Origin: an uncultured Granulosicoccus sp.
GTDB lineage: Bacteria > Pseudomonadota > Gammaproteobacteria > Granulosicoccales > Granulosicoccaceae
NCBI GenBank assembly: GCA_947495035.1
Contig: CANLXI010000002.1
Location: forward strand, 1-64,000
DNA length: 64,000 bases
Direction of reading: 5' to 3'
Positions 1 to 6,896 of the stretch are shown piece after piece. Both the position numbers and the translations under genes were made by a program. Position 1 is the stretch's first letter; each line of letters starts with the position of its first letter. The notes under the pieces are model-generated. The model was not told the DNA's origin. It saw only the letters and a list, made by a program, of their open reading frames with translations, and ran no database searches.

Positions 1-84
1 AGGACACAGGACACAGGACACAGGACACAGGACACAGGACACAGGACACAGGACACAGGACACAGGACACAGGACACAGGACAC
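1..84. repeat. 12 tandem copies of a 7-bp unit (AGGACAC)
   Basis: The window opens with twelve perfect, uninterrupted copies of AGGACAC, after which the sequence continues as CGGACGCTC. The array reaches the window edge, so the true copy number may be larger. It lies just past the stop codon of the LysR gene on the minus strand. A seven-base unit is not a multiple of three, so copy changes would shift frame if the array were translated. No open frame using it is evident here. Perfect identity suggests recent slippage and possible length variation between strains. Confidence 0.95.
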
Positions 85-92
85 CGGACGCT

Positions 93-998
93 CTAGGCAC
101 TTGACGCGAGCACCTTCTGCGCGGCAAAACAGGCGCGCAGGTGGTCAGCGGCGGCCTCTGCAGGCCTTGATATCTGCTCTGACAGGATCATGCCCAGGGC
201 ATAGTTACCCAGTGCCGGCAAACCCTGTTGGGCACCGAGTGGCACGATGCCATTGACGCAGGCGGATACGGGAATGGGGGCAATGGCCAGGTCGGCAAGG
301 ATGGCCGCACGTTGCCCTGAGATGTGGGCGCTCATCAAGGCGATGCGGTATTCGCGATTGCAATCGCTCAGGCTCTTCAGCCCGGCATTACGCCAGGAGC
401 AACCTTCTTCCCATACGGAAATCGGCAGTGGATTCTGCTCGTGGGCAATGCCATGCCGCATCCCCGCCCAGGTCAGCGGCTCTTCGAACAGGATTTCCAT
501 GTCAGTCGCCGGTTTTACCTCCGGTGAACAGGTCACCATGGCAAGATCCAGCTCGCCACTGTGTACTTTCTGTCGCAATCTGGTGGAGCTGTCTATCACC
601 ACATCGACTGTAATGCCGCTGTGTGTATGCGCGAAGCGACACAGCAGATCAGGCAGGATGTGTTCGATCATGTCATCGGGAGCACCAAGCCGCACTACGC
701 CGACCACGTCAGGCGAGATGAAAGTGGCCATCACTTCCCGGTTCAGCGCCAGCATGCGTTTGCCGTGCTGCACCAGCCTCTCGCCATCCGGCGTTGCCAC
801 GACAGAGCGGGAATCGCGCTTGAACAAGGGGCGCCCCAACAGGGTTTCGGCTTTCTTGACCTGCATGGAGACGGCGGAGGGTGTGCGGTAGACCACCTCC
901 GCAGCCGCCGAGAAGTTGCCGGTTTCGGCTATGGCCACCAACGTTCTGAGGGTGTCCAGTTCCAGTAATGGCAGGGAGGCGGGAGCGGGTGAACTCAT
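93..998 (-). CDS. LysR-family transcriptional regulator
   Basis: This 301-residue protein has the LysR layout. A winged helix-turn-helix lies at about residues 12-70 (LDTLRTLVAIAETGNFSAAA, then a typical LFKRDSR wing). A periplasmic-binding-protein-like effector domain follows from about residue 90. The length matches the family. It is divergent from a DUF1127 gene and the 130-bp gap holds a LysR-box-like inverted repeat, so the neighbour is the obvious candidate target. The effector cannot be told from sequence. The ATG lacks a clear Shine-Dalgarno sequence. The family is secure and the target gene is inferred from layout. Confidence 0.9.
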   Translation of the reverse strand: MSSPAPASLPLLELDTLRTLVAIAETGNFSAAAEVVYRTPSAVSMQVKKAETLLGRPLFKRDSRSVVATPDGERLVQHGKRMLALNREVMATFISPDVVGVVRLGAPDDMIEHILPDLLCRFAHTHSGITVDVVIDSSTRLRQKVHSGELDLAMVTCSPEVKPATDMEILFEEPLTWAGMRHGIAHEQNPLPISVWEEGCSWRNAGLKSLSDCNREYRIALMSAHISGQRAAILADLAIAPIPVSACVNGIVPLGAQQGLPALGNYALGMILSEQISRPAEAAADHLRACFAAQKVLASSA

Positions 999-1042
999 GG
1001 TAGTACCCTATCTGTCAGAAAACATGAAAGATACTATCAGAA

Positions 1043-1061
1043 CTATTCGTTTGATGAATAG
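1043..1061. promoter_or_regulatory. candidate LysR operator (T-N11-A inverted repeat)
   Basis: CTATTC-GTTTGAT-GAATAG is a perfect 6-bp inverted repeat with a 7-bp spacer. It contains the T-N11-A arrangement usual for LysR-type boxes. It lies between the divergent LysR gene (start 998) and DUF1127 gene (start 1129), where an autoregulatory and activating site is expected. Assignment to this regulator is inference. Confidence 0.5.
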
Positions 1062-1128
1062 ATGGGTTTGCCGCAAATTGTCATTCAAGGTCTGCAACCG
1101 CAGAACCCGACTGATCTGGAGGAGTCTC

Positions 1129-1536
1129 ATGGCCACTATCTGTTCCGAGCAATTTGGTGATATCGCTGGTGTCCGCGTCAAGGTGCGCACCGACGGACGC
1201 ACCGACGGACGCGCCAATCCCCGCGCCAACCTCCCGTCCGATGCAGGATCGCGGCAGACGTCAAGCTTGCAGAATGCCGTCCCGGTACCGAACTCTTCGC
1301 CGCCAGTGGTGCTGCGACGCCATCTCCAGCGATTTCGACGCTGGGTCGATCGCAAGCGTGATCAACGTGAAAGTCGCGATGCATTTGCCCACTTGCTCGC
1401 GCTCGATGACACTCTGTTACAGGATATTGGTGTGACTCGGGCAGACGTCGAGCGAGCCGCGAGGCTTCCTCTGACAGAAGATGCAGCACGGTCCCTCTAC
1501 AACGCAACGCGTGGCGGTCACACGAGACGAGCATGA
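1129..1536 (+). CDS. DUF1127 domain-containing protein
   Basis: This 135-residue basic protein has a C-terminal DUF1127 (YjiS-like) signature at about residues 80-125: an Arg/Asp-rich helix, then LLALDDTLLQDIGVTRADVE. The first ~75 residues are low complexity and include a duplicated RTDG tetrapeptide, written by a 12-bp DNA repeat near 1186-1212. The ATG at 1129 is chosen because GGAGG lies just upstream at 1119-1123; the frame is open further upstream but has no comparable ribosome site. Some DUF1127 proteins elsewhere bind RNA or act in phosphate and carbon metabolism. The role here is unknown. It is divergent from a LysR regulator, a pairing often seen for this family. Confidence 0.75.
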   Translation: MATICSEQFGDIAGVRVKVRTDGRTDGRANPRANLPSDAGSRQTSSLQNAVPVPNSSPPVVLRRHLQRFRRWVDRKRDQRESRDAFAHLLALDDTLLQDIGVTRADVERAARLPLTEDAARSLYNATRGGHTRRA

Positions 1537-1663
1537 TGTCTCAGGCTAACCCGGGCAGTATGGCAGTGCGGTTCCGTCTGCTACCGGGGGGAGATAGCCC
1601 GATATCGCAGAGCGCGCATTGCAGGATGGGCATTGCAGGGTGGGCATCATGACATCCACCGGG

Positions 1664-1694
1664 CAGGTCATTGATTAAAGCCTACAATGACCTG
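1664..1694. promoter_or_regulatory. perfect inverted repeat upstream of the cupin gene
   Basis: CAGGTCATTG, an 11-bp spacer, then CAATGACCTG form a perfect 10-bp inverted repeat. The right arm overlaps a -10-like TACAAT at 1683-1688, and the cupin ATG follows 24 bp after the right arm. The half-sites are 21 bp apart centre to centre, two helical turns, as expected for a dimeric repressor. An RNA hairpin is the alternative. The binding protein is unknown. Confidence 0.6.
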
Positions 1695-1717
1695 TCAGGG
1701 ACATTGGAGCATCTTCT

Positions 1718-2053
1718 ATGGCAACTCATCATGCATCACCGTTGGAGCTTGTCGATCTGGAAACCTGGGCGGATGATCTGAAGACGGAAAAGTCCAAGGC
1801 AATCGTGAAAGGCAGTGGTATCGAGTTGGCCCGTCTGGTCATTGAAGCAGGCGCAGACATGCATCAGTCAGGTTACTGCAGCGTGGAAGGCGAGGTCGTG
1901 ATTCATTGTCTGGAAGGGGAGATCATCGTCAGAACGCCGGAAGGCTCACAGACTCTGCGGTCGGGACAACTGGTTTTTCTCGACCGCGAACGTGAGCATG
2001 CCCTGTCGGGAGTGCAACGATCCGTGGTTCTGCTGACCATCGAACTCTGCTGA
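1718..2053 (+). CDS. small cupin-domain protein
   Basis: This is a 111-residue single-domain protein with a cupin beta-barrel pattern at about residues 38-108. The core reads G-x5-HQSGYCSVEGEVVIHCLEGE followed by the second motif around SGQLVFLDREREHAL. The usual metal-binding histidines are only partly kept (His45-like in MHQSG, then His in DREREHAL), so an enzyme role is uncertain; it may bind a small ligand. A GGAG at about 1705 supports the start. It stands alone, followed by a strong hairpin and a convergent gene, and is preceded by a perfect inverted repeat suggesting dedicated control. The substrate is unknown. Confidence 0.75.
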   Translation: MATHHASPLELVDLETWADDLKTEKSKAIVKGSGIELARLVIEAGADMHQSGYCSVEGEVVIHCLEGEIIVRTPEGSQTLRSGQLVFLDREREHALSGVQRSVVLLTIELC

Positions 2054-2075
2054 CGTGTGATCACAGGATCACACG
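2054..2075. terminator. hairpin between convergent genes
   Basis: CGTGTGATC-ACAG-GATCACACG is a perfect 9-bp stem with a 4-base loop immediately after the cupin stop codon. A short T run (2088-2092) lies a little downstream. It probably ends transcription from the cupin side and may act on both strands, since the next gene converges. Confidence 0.6.
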
Positions 2076-2097
2076 CTCGATTGGTCGTTTTTCAGCA

Positions 2098-2376
2098 TCA
2101 ACGAGCAGGTACGCACAACAACTGTTCGTTGCGTGGGGCTTGCTGGCAAGTGCCCTCGAGAGTCCCGTTCGGTGTCTGAACCGAGCAGGAATCATCGACG
2201 GTCAGTGATGCGCAGGCATCGAATGCTTCCTGCGGTGGTGGTCCGCCGCGTCCAGGTCGTTGTTGCTCATTGTCGGATGGCCCGGACTGCGCAGTAACCA
2301 TGGCGGGTGCGATGCTGGCTGCCATGACAAGACCCAGGCCTGCGCCGAGGCATCGCCTGGAGAATGCGAGTTTCAT
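2098..2376 (-). CDS. small secreted Gly/Pro-rich protein with four cysteines
   Basis: This 92-residue protein begins with a clear signal peptide: a basic MKLAFSRR start, a hydrophobic core over residues 10-28 and an AMVTAQ-like cleavage region. A Gly/Pro-rich stretch (PGRGGPPPQ) follows. The compact C-terminal region has four cysteines (DACASL, DSCSV, EGTCQQ, LLCVP) that could form two disulfides after export. The ATG at 2376 is preceded by GGAAGG at good spacing, so longer upstream frames were discarded. No function is recognised. It is convergent with the cupin gene. Confidence 0.65.
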   Translation of the reverse strand: MKLAFSRRCLGAGLGLVMAASIAPAMVTAQSGPSDNEQQRPGRGGPPPQEAFDACASLTVDDSCSVQTPNGTLEGTCQQAPRNEQLLCVPAR

Positions 2377-2590
2377 GCTATGAATTCCTTCCGATCGTTT
2401 TCGAAGGAAGGAGTATGGTCGCGAAAGATGCAAACAATGCGTAAATGCCAGGGGCGAATCGTCTGAATGTGGTGACGCAGGAACCGCTGGAATAAACGTG
2501 CTTCTGCCCCGCACTCGGTCGTGCACTGCCGATGAGCAGGATTGATGAGCTGGAAAGATGAGCTGAAGGGATGACAGGGCAGTCGTGCTG

Positions 2591-2610
2591 CTGCCCTGCC
2601 ACAAGGGCAG
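2591..2610. other. perfect 7-bp inverted repeat
   Basis: CTGCCCT, six bases, AGGGCAG form a short hairpin at the edge of the 19-bp repeat array. It has no T run, so it is not a convincing terminator. Apart from this hairpin and the repeats, I see nothing else in the 2377-2792 gap. Confidence 0.35.
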
Positions 2611-2616
2611 GGCAGA

Positions 2617-2804
2617 CACTGATCAACAAAAGGGATTCCTGTCATTACAGGGCATGCTGACCAACAAATGTGATGCTGGTCAATACAAGGCGTGCACATC
2701 AATACAGCGTGTACACGTCGTCACGAGGCATGCATACCATCACAAAGTATGCACGCCATCATAAGGCATGCAAGTCAATACAGAGGCTCTCATCAATACA
2801 AGGG
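2617..2804. repeat. about ten degenerate 19-bp tandem repeats
   Basis: From 2617 to about 2804 the sequence can be cut into about ten consecutive units of 18-22 bp, most exactly 19 bp, with loose consensus CAcaTCAATACAAGGCATG. Units begin near 2617, 2639, 2657, 2676, 2695, 2714, 2733, 2752, 2771 and 2789. The last runs into the 3' end of nadE, whose TGA stop (complement of 2793-2795) is written by the TCA of that unit. The units differ by several substitutions each, so this is an old, diverged array and not a CRISPR. Confidence 0.7.
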
Positions 2805-4838
2805 TCGGCCACCCGAATCCTTGACGGTGGTCGCGCTCGGGTGCCAGGCAGTGATGTCCGCCAGCCAGGTGTCGGGCTTGGCATCCGAAGGCATGCGCCA
2901 GTCGCCGCGGGGAGAGAGTGCGACGTTGCCCACTTTGGGGCCATCGGCCGTGCAGGAACGCTTGAACTGGTGTGTGAAGAAGCGCTGAACGAAGACGGTC
3001 AGCCATTTCTTCAGGGTGTCATCATCGTACTGTGACTCGTTGAATGCAACGCGTGCCAGGTCCAGAATGCGTCCCGGGCGTGCGCCATGGCGAACCAGAT
3101 GGTACAGAAAGAAGTCGTGCAATTCGTAAGGGCCGATCTTCTCCTCGGTGAGCTGCGAGATCTCGCCATTGGCACCGGCCGGCAACAGCTCCGGGGAAAT
3201 CGGGGTGTCGAGAATGGCAAACAGGGTTTCGCGCAGGCTCTCGCTATCGCTCCAGTTGCTGGCTCGTTCGTTGGCAACCCAGCGGATCACGAACTGGATC
3301 AGTGTCTTGGGTACCCCGGCATTCACATCGTACATGGCAATATGGTCGCCGGCGTAGGTGGACCAACCGAGTGCCTTTTCGGACAGATCGCCAGTGCCGA
3401 CAACCAGGCCGCCTTGCTGATTGGCCAGTGTCATCAACAACAAGGTGCGCAGGCGAGCCTGGACATTCTCCAGCGTGACATCACCCATCTCCGGATGGCT
3501 GCGCAGTTTGTCGATCAGTTGCTCGACATTGTCGACCCCATCAGATGCCGGGTGACCGATGGCCTCCAGTACCGTGCGGCTTGCATCCGAGATGCTCACC
3601 TGGCTGAAGCTGGCGCCCAGGGCGTGGGCCAGCGCTTCAGCGTTGTCGCGTGTACCGTCACTGGTGCCGAAGCCGGGCAGGGTGATGCACCGAAGGTCGG
3701 TACGTGGTTGTCCGCGAAGGTCCAGGGCGGCGGCGGCAACCAGGGCAGCGTGAGTGGAGTCCAGGCCGCCGGAGACGCCCAGTACCAGTTTCGGCTTGCC
3801 GATGGCAGCCATGCGCGTGGCCAGGGCATTGCTCTGGATCTCGAACATTTCCCAGCAGCGGTTGGCCAGAGTGGCTGGATCGCGAGGCAGGAAAGGTGTC
3901 CGGGTGACCTGGCGAACCATGCCGGCGACTTCTTCGGCTTCGAATCTGATGGTGCGCACCGGCATCTGGTTCTCGCGAGCGCAGTCACCGAAGGTGGTGG
4001 TGGAGCGGCGTTCGTAGGCCAGCAACTCCAGATCGATATCCTGCACGATCAGCTGTCCCGTGCGCTGAAAGCGATGCGATTCGGCCAGCATGTTGCCGTT
4101 TTCACAGATGAAGGCATCGGCGTCGAAGGCAACATCGGTGGATGATTCACCGGGTCCGGCGGCGACGTAGACGTAGGCGCACTTGCCGCGATCGGATGCC
4201 GAACGCGCCAGCAGGCGCCGAAGCTCGGCCTTGCCGATGGTGAAGTTGGAGGCCGACAGATTGCAGATGATGGTGGCGCCAGCGGATACCTGATAGCTGC
4301 TGGGAGCGTTCTGTACCCAGAGGTCTTCGCAGATTTCCACGCCCACGCTCAGATCGGGCAGGGAGCCCTTGAACAGCAGATCGAGCCCTAAGGGAGCCTT
4401 GTACTTGCCAATGGTGATCGTGGCGCCTTCCGGCAGATCGAAGCCGGGCCGAAACCAGCGGGCTTCCTCGAACTCGCGGTAATTTGGCAGATAGGCCTTG
4501 GGCACCACGCCGAGCAGGGTACCGTTATGAATCAGGGCGGCGCAGTTGTACAGTCCGTGATTGAAACGCAGGGGGATGCCGACGATGGCAACGGGCTTGA
4601 GTGAACTGCCCGATTCGATGAGTTGCGCCAGCGACTGTTCGCAGGCATCGAGCAGGGCCGTGTTCATGCACAGGTCGCGAATGCTGTAGCCGCTCAGTCC
4701 CAACTCCGGGAACACGACGACATTGGCACAGGCCAGATCGGCCTCGCGCCACAGCGCCAGTGTCCGTTCACGGTTTGCATTGATGTCAGCGACCGCGGCA
4801 GCGGGCACGGCGGCGGCAATTCGGGCATATCCTTTCAT
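2793..4838 (-). CDS. nadE: glutamine-dependent NAD(+) synthetase
   Basis: This 681-residue enzyme converts deamido-NAD, ATP and glutamine to NAD in the last biosynthetic step. The N-terminal nitrilase-like glutaminase domain (about 1-270) shows the Glu in FPELGLSGYS, the Lys in VPKAYLPNYREF and the nucleophile Cys170 in GVEICEDLW. The C-terminal synthetase domain has the P-loop SGGLDST from Ser356, then GTGDLSEKALGWSTY. Length and motif order match the long two-domain form seen in actinobacteria and many proteobacteria. I prefer the ATG at 4838 (MKGYARIAAA) to a TTG at 4871, because a -10-like TATACT ends 6 bp before this ATG. That suggests a leaderless message. Confidence 0.95.
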   Translation of the reverse strand: MKGYARIAAAVPAAAVADINANRERTLALWREADLACANVVVFPELGLSGYSIRDLCMNTALLDACEQSLAQLIESGSSLKPVAIVGIPLRFNHGLYNCAALIHNGTLLGVVPKAYLPNYREFEEARWFRPGFDLPEGATITIGKYKAPLGLDLLFKGSLPDLSVGVEICEDLWVQNAPSSYQVSAGATIICNLSASNFTIGKAELRRLLARSASDRGKCAYVYVAAGPGESSTDVAFDADAFICENGNMLAESHRFQRTGQLIVQDIDLELLAYERRSTTTFGDCARENQMPVRTIRFEAEEVAGMVRQVTRTPFLPRDPATLANRCWEMFEIQSNALATRMAAIGKPKLVLGVSGGLDSTHAALVAAAALDLRGQPRTDLRCITLPGFGTSDGTRDNAEALAHALGASFSQVSISDASRTVLEAIGHPASDGVDNVEQLIDKLRSHPEMGDVTLENVQARLRTLLLMTLANQQGGLVVGTGDLSEKALGWSTYAGDHIAMYDVNAGVPKTLIQFVIRWVANERASNWSDSESLRETLFAILDTPISPELLPAGANGEISQLTEEKIGPYELHDFFLYHLVRHGARPGRILDLARVAFNESQYDDDTLKKWLTVFVQRFFTHQFKRSCTADGPKVGNVALSPRGDWRMPSDAKPDTWLADITAWHPSATTVKDSGGRPLY

Positions 4839-4844
4839 AGGCTG

Positions 4845-4850
4845 AGTATA
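4845..4850 (-). promoter_or_regulatory. -10-like hexamer of nadE; possible leaderless start
   Basis: On the minus strand TATACT (5 of 6 consensus) ends 6 bp before the nadE ATG, so transcription would start at or next to the start codon. No Shine-Dalgarno lies between. The -35 region would overlap the FNR box at 4858-4871. Confidence 0.4.
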
Positions 4851-4857
4851 CGGTGGA

Positions 4858-4871
4858 TTGATGAAGATCAA
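4858..4871. promoter_or_regulatory. FNR/ANR box, DUF2189 side and nadE side
   Basis: TTGAT-GAAG-ATCAA is a perfect match to the FNR consensus TTGAT-N4-ATCAA. Its centre (4864.5) lies 41.5 bp before position 4906, and a -10-like TATGGT sits at 4894-4899, exactly as in a class II FNR-activated promoter reading right into the DUF2189-ccoI block. On the other strand the box covers the -35 region of nadE, where bound FNR would block transcription. Confidence 0.8.
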
Positions 4872-4947
4872 CGTGCCATGGCAATGCTTCGATTATGGTA
4901 GCGGCTGAGCAGTTGTGCATAGTTGAATGCAGAACCATGGAGTTGTC

Positions 4948-5772
4948 ATGACAAATAGTGTAGACAAGGGGCCCGGGCAGATTGCCAGTGAGCCCGCGAG
5001 TGTGGCTGAAGAATTGCCACCTCCCATGCCTGCCATCCATCAGCTGAGCGCCGATGCGCCGCTGGAATGGCTGAAGCGTGGGTGGGCCGATCTGGTCGCT
5101 ACCCGGTTCCTGGGGTGTTTCTACGGACTGGTGTTCGTTCTGATGGGATATGCCATCGTCTGGGTCTACGCTACCAAATGGCAGCTGACCATGGGGCTCA
5201 TCGGGGGATTTTTCCTGATGGGGCCGTTTCTGTGTACAGGACTTTACGACTTGTCGCGACAGCGGGAACAGAACGGTACGGCCAGTCTGTGGCAATCGCT
5301 GACGTGCTGGACACGCAACTTGAGCAGTCTGGCATTTTTCGCCATTATTCTGACGTTCGCCATGATTGTCTGGGCTCGTGTGTCGCTGATCCTGTTCGCA
5401 CTGTCGTCCACCACGAGTTTTCCCACCGTGCAGGGAGTGCTCGGTCAGATCTTCTCGTTGAACAATCCCCAGTTCCTGTTGTTGTGGGGTGGTGTCGGGT
5501 TCATCTTCGCGTCCATTGTCTTCGCCATTGGCGTGGTCGCCGCGCCGATGATGCTGGATCGCAAGAGCGATACCCTGATGGCCATCTTCAGCAGCGTGCG
5601 CAGCGTCATCGCCAACCCGAGGACGCTATACGTCTGGGCCCTGCTCGTCGTTGTCATCATCGGCTTGAGTCTGGCAGCCGGTTTTCTGCCTTTGCTGATC
5701 ACGGCGCCGCTCGTCGGGCATGCCACCTGGCATGCGTACCGCGATCTTGTTGCCGGGGAGGGCGTCAGCTGA
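4948..5772 (+). CDS. DUF2189 integral membrane protein
   Basis: This 274-residue protein has a soluble N-terminus of about 50 residues followed by roughly six hydrophobic segments. The family-like motif PLEWLKRGWADL sits just before the first one. DUF2189 proteins are uncharacterised. The ATG at 4948 is chosen over 4927 because GGAG lies 5-9 bp before it. It is the first gene after an FNR box and is followed without a gap by a DUF2788 gene, then by the cbb3 assembly genes. A link to low-oxygen respiration or membrane maturation is inferred from that context only. Confidence 0.75.
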   Translation: MTNSVDKGPGQIASEPASVAEELPPPMPAIHQLSADAPLEWLKRGWADLVATRFLGCFYGLVFVLMGYAIVWVYATKWQLTMGLIGGFFLMGPFLCTGLYDLSRQREQNGTASLWQSLTCWTRNLSSLAFFAIILTFAMIVWARVSLILFALSSTTSFPTVQGVLGQIFSLNNPQFLLLWGGVGFIFASIVFAIGVVAAPMMLDRKSDTLMAIFSSVRSVIANPRTLYVWALLVVVIIGLSLAAGFLPLLITAPLVGHATWHAYRDLVAGEGVS

Positions 5773-5982
5773 ATGTTCGGATTCACAGAGCAGCAGATTT
5801 CCACCTTCGGGATGACCTTCGGTATCGGGGGCTTCATGCTCTACATGCTGTTCATCGTCTGGAAGCTGGCGCGTGACTCCCGAGCTGGCAAGGTGGGCAC
5901 CATCGTGCTGTTCTTCGTATTGGGATTCGGCATGCTGGGGTTCGTTGCGAAGAGCATCATCCAGCGGGTGCTGGATATCTGA
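5773..5982 (+). CDS. DUF2788 small membrane protein
   Basis: This 69-residue protein has two predicted transmembrane helices (about 12-32 and 42-60) joined by a basic loop (KLARDSRAGK). It resembles DUF2788 proteins of gammaproteobacteria in size and in the FIVWKLARDSRAG-type loop. Its ATG directly follows the stop codon of the DUF2189 gene, so the two are very likely translationally coupled. The function is unknown; a small accessory subunit of a membrane complex is possible. Confidence 0.75.
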   Translation: MFGFTEQQISTFGMTFGIGGFMLYMLFIVWKLARDSRAGKVGTIVLFFVLGFGMLGFVAKSIIQRVLDI

Positions 5983-6069
5983 CTGGCAACAGACACGGCT
6001 GCAATGGACGTCAGCCAGGTCTGCCATCGAGCGTAGCGCGTCGGGCGTGACCGGCGCGAGGTAATCTAC

Positions 6070-6870
6070 ATGGTGTTTTCCGATCTATCGCTGCTGGCGG
6101 TTTTCCTGACCGGACTGCTCGGTGGCGTGCATTGCGCCGGCATGTGTGGCGGTATCGTCGGTGCGCTGGGCATGATGCAGCAGAAGCCTCTGGGGCGATC
6201 TCCGGGCATTCCGGTGAAGGTTGTCAGCGTGGGCGCAGGCAGTGGTGTGCCAACCGAGGGTCTGGCCTCCGCCAGCCTGGCTGCTTCCCATGGAGGGAGC
6301 GCCATTCAGGCGGTAGCCGCCTACAACCTGGGACGAATCATGACCTACACCACGCTGGGAGCGCTGGCAGGCGGCATCGGTTCGGTTGCCTGGCTCATGC
6401 AGTCCATGCTGCCCATACAACAGACAGCCTATCTGTTCAGTAGTGTACTGGTGATTCTGATGGGGCTGTATGTATCGGGAGTCAAGCGAATCGGCATGGC
6501 GGTGGAATCTCTGGGCAGCCATGTCTGGCAGCACATCCGGCCGGCTGCCACCTCGCGCCTGCGTGGAGCGGGCTTCCTCAATTCCGTCATGGCCGGGTCT
6601 CTGTGGGGAATGGTGCCCTGTGGCATGGTCTACGCCGTTCTCAGCGCTGCGCTGGTGGCGGGTAGTTGGCAACGCGGCGCGCTACTGATGCTGGTGTTTG
6701 GCCTCGGTACCCTGCCGAATCTCATGTTGCTGGGGCTCTCGGGGCAATGGCTGGCAAGGGCCAGTCGTCGTCGATGGGTGAGAGTGCTGGCCGGCAGCCT
6801 GATCATCGTGCTGGGTGTCATGGGGCTGCTTCACTTGAGCATGATGCACGGCGCCGGTCATGGTGCCTGA
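6070..6870 (+). CDS. TauE/SafE-like (DsbD-type) membrane protein of the cbb3 cluster
   Basis: This 266-residue protein has about six hydrophobic segments. It starts with the characteristic GLLGGVHCAGMCGG motif, whose His and two Cys may bind metal or do thiol chemistry, and it contains a second conserved block GSLWGMVPCGMVYAVL. Such proteins are annotated as sulfite exporter TauE/SafE or UreH/DsbD-like, and commonly sit beside ccoI and ccoS. A role in copper handling or oxidase maturation is more likely here than sulfite export. It lies 27 bp before ccoI on the same strand. Confidence 0.8.
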   Translation: MVFSDLSLLAVFLTGLLGGVHCAGMCGGIVGALGMMQQKPLGRSPGIPVKVVSVGAGSGVPTEGLASASLAASHGGSAIQAVAAYNLGRIMTYTTLGALAGGIGSVAWLMQSMLPIQQTAYLFSSVLVILMGLYVSGVKRIGMAVESLGSHVWQHIRPAATSRLRGAGFLNSVMAGSLWGMVPCGMVYAVLSAALVAGSWQRGALLMLVFGLGTLPNLMLLGLSGQWLARASRRRWVRVLAGSLIIVLGVMGLLHLSMMHGAGHGA

Positions 6871-6896
6871 TGATTGCCTTGCGCGAGATTAGTTGA

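Noticed and set aside
2617..2804. 19-bp repeats considered as a CRISPR array
   Set aside because: Units are contiguous without spacers, differ at many positions and no cas gene is in the window.
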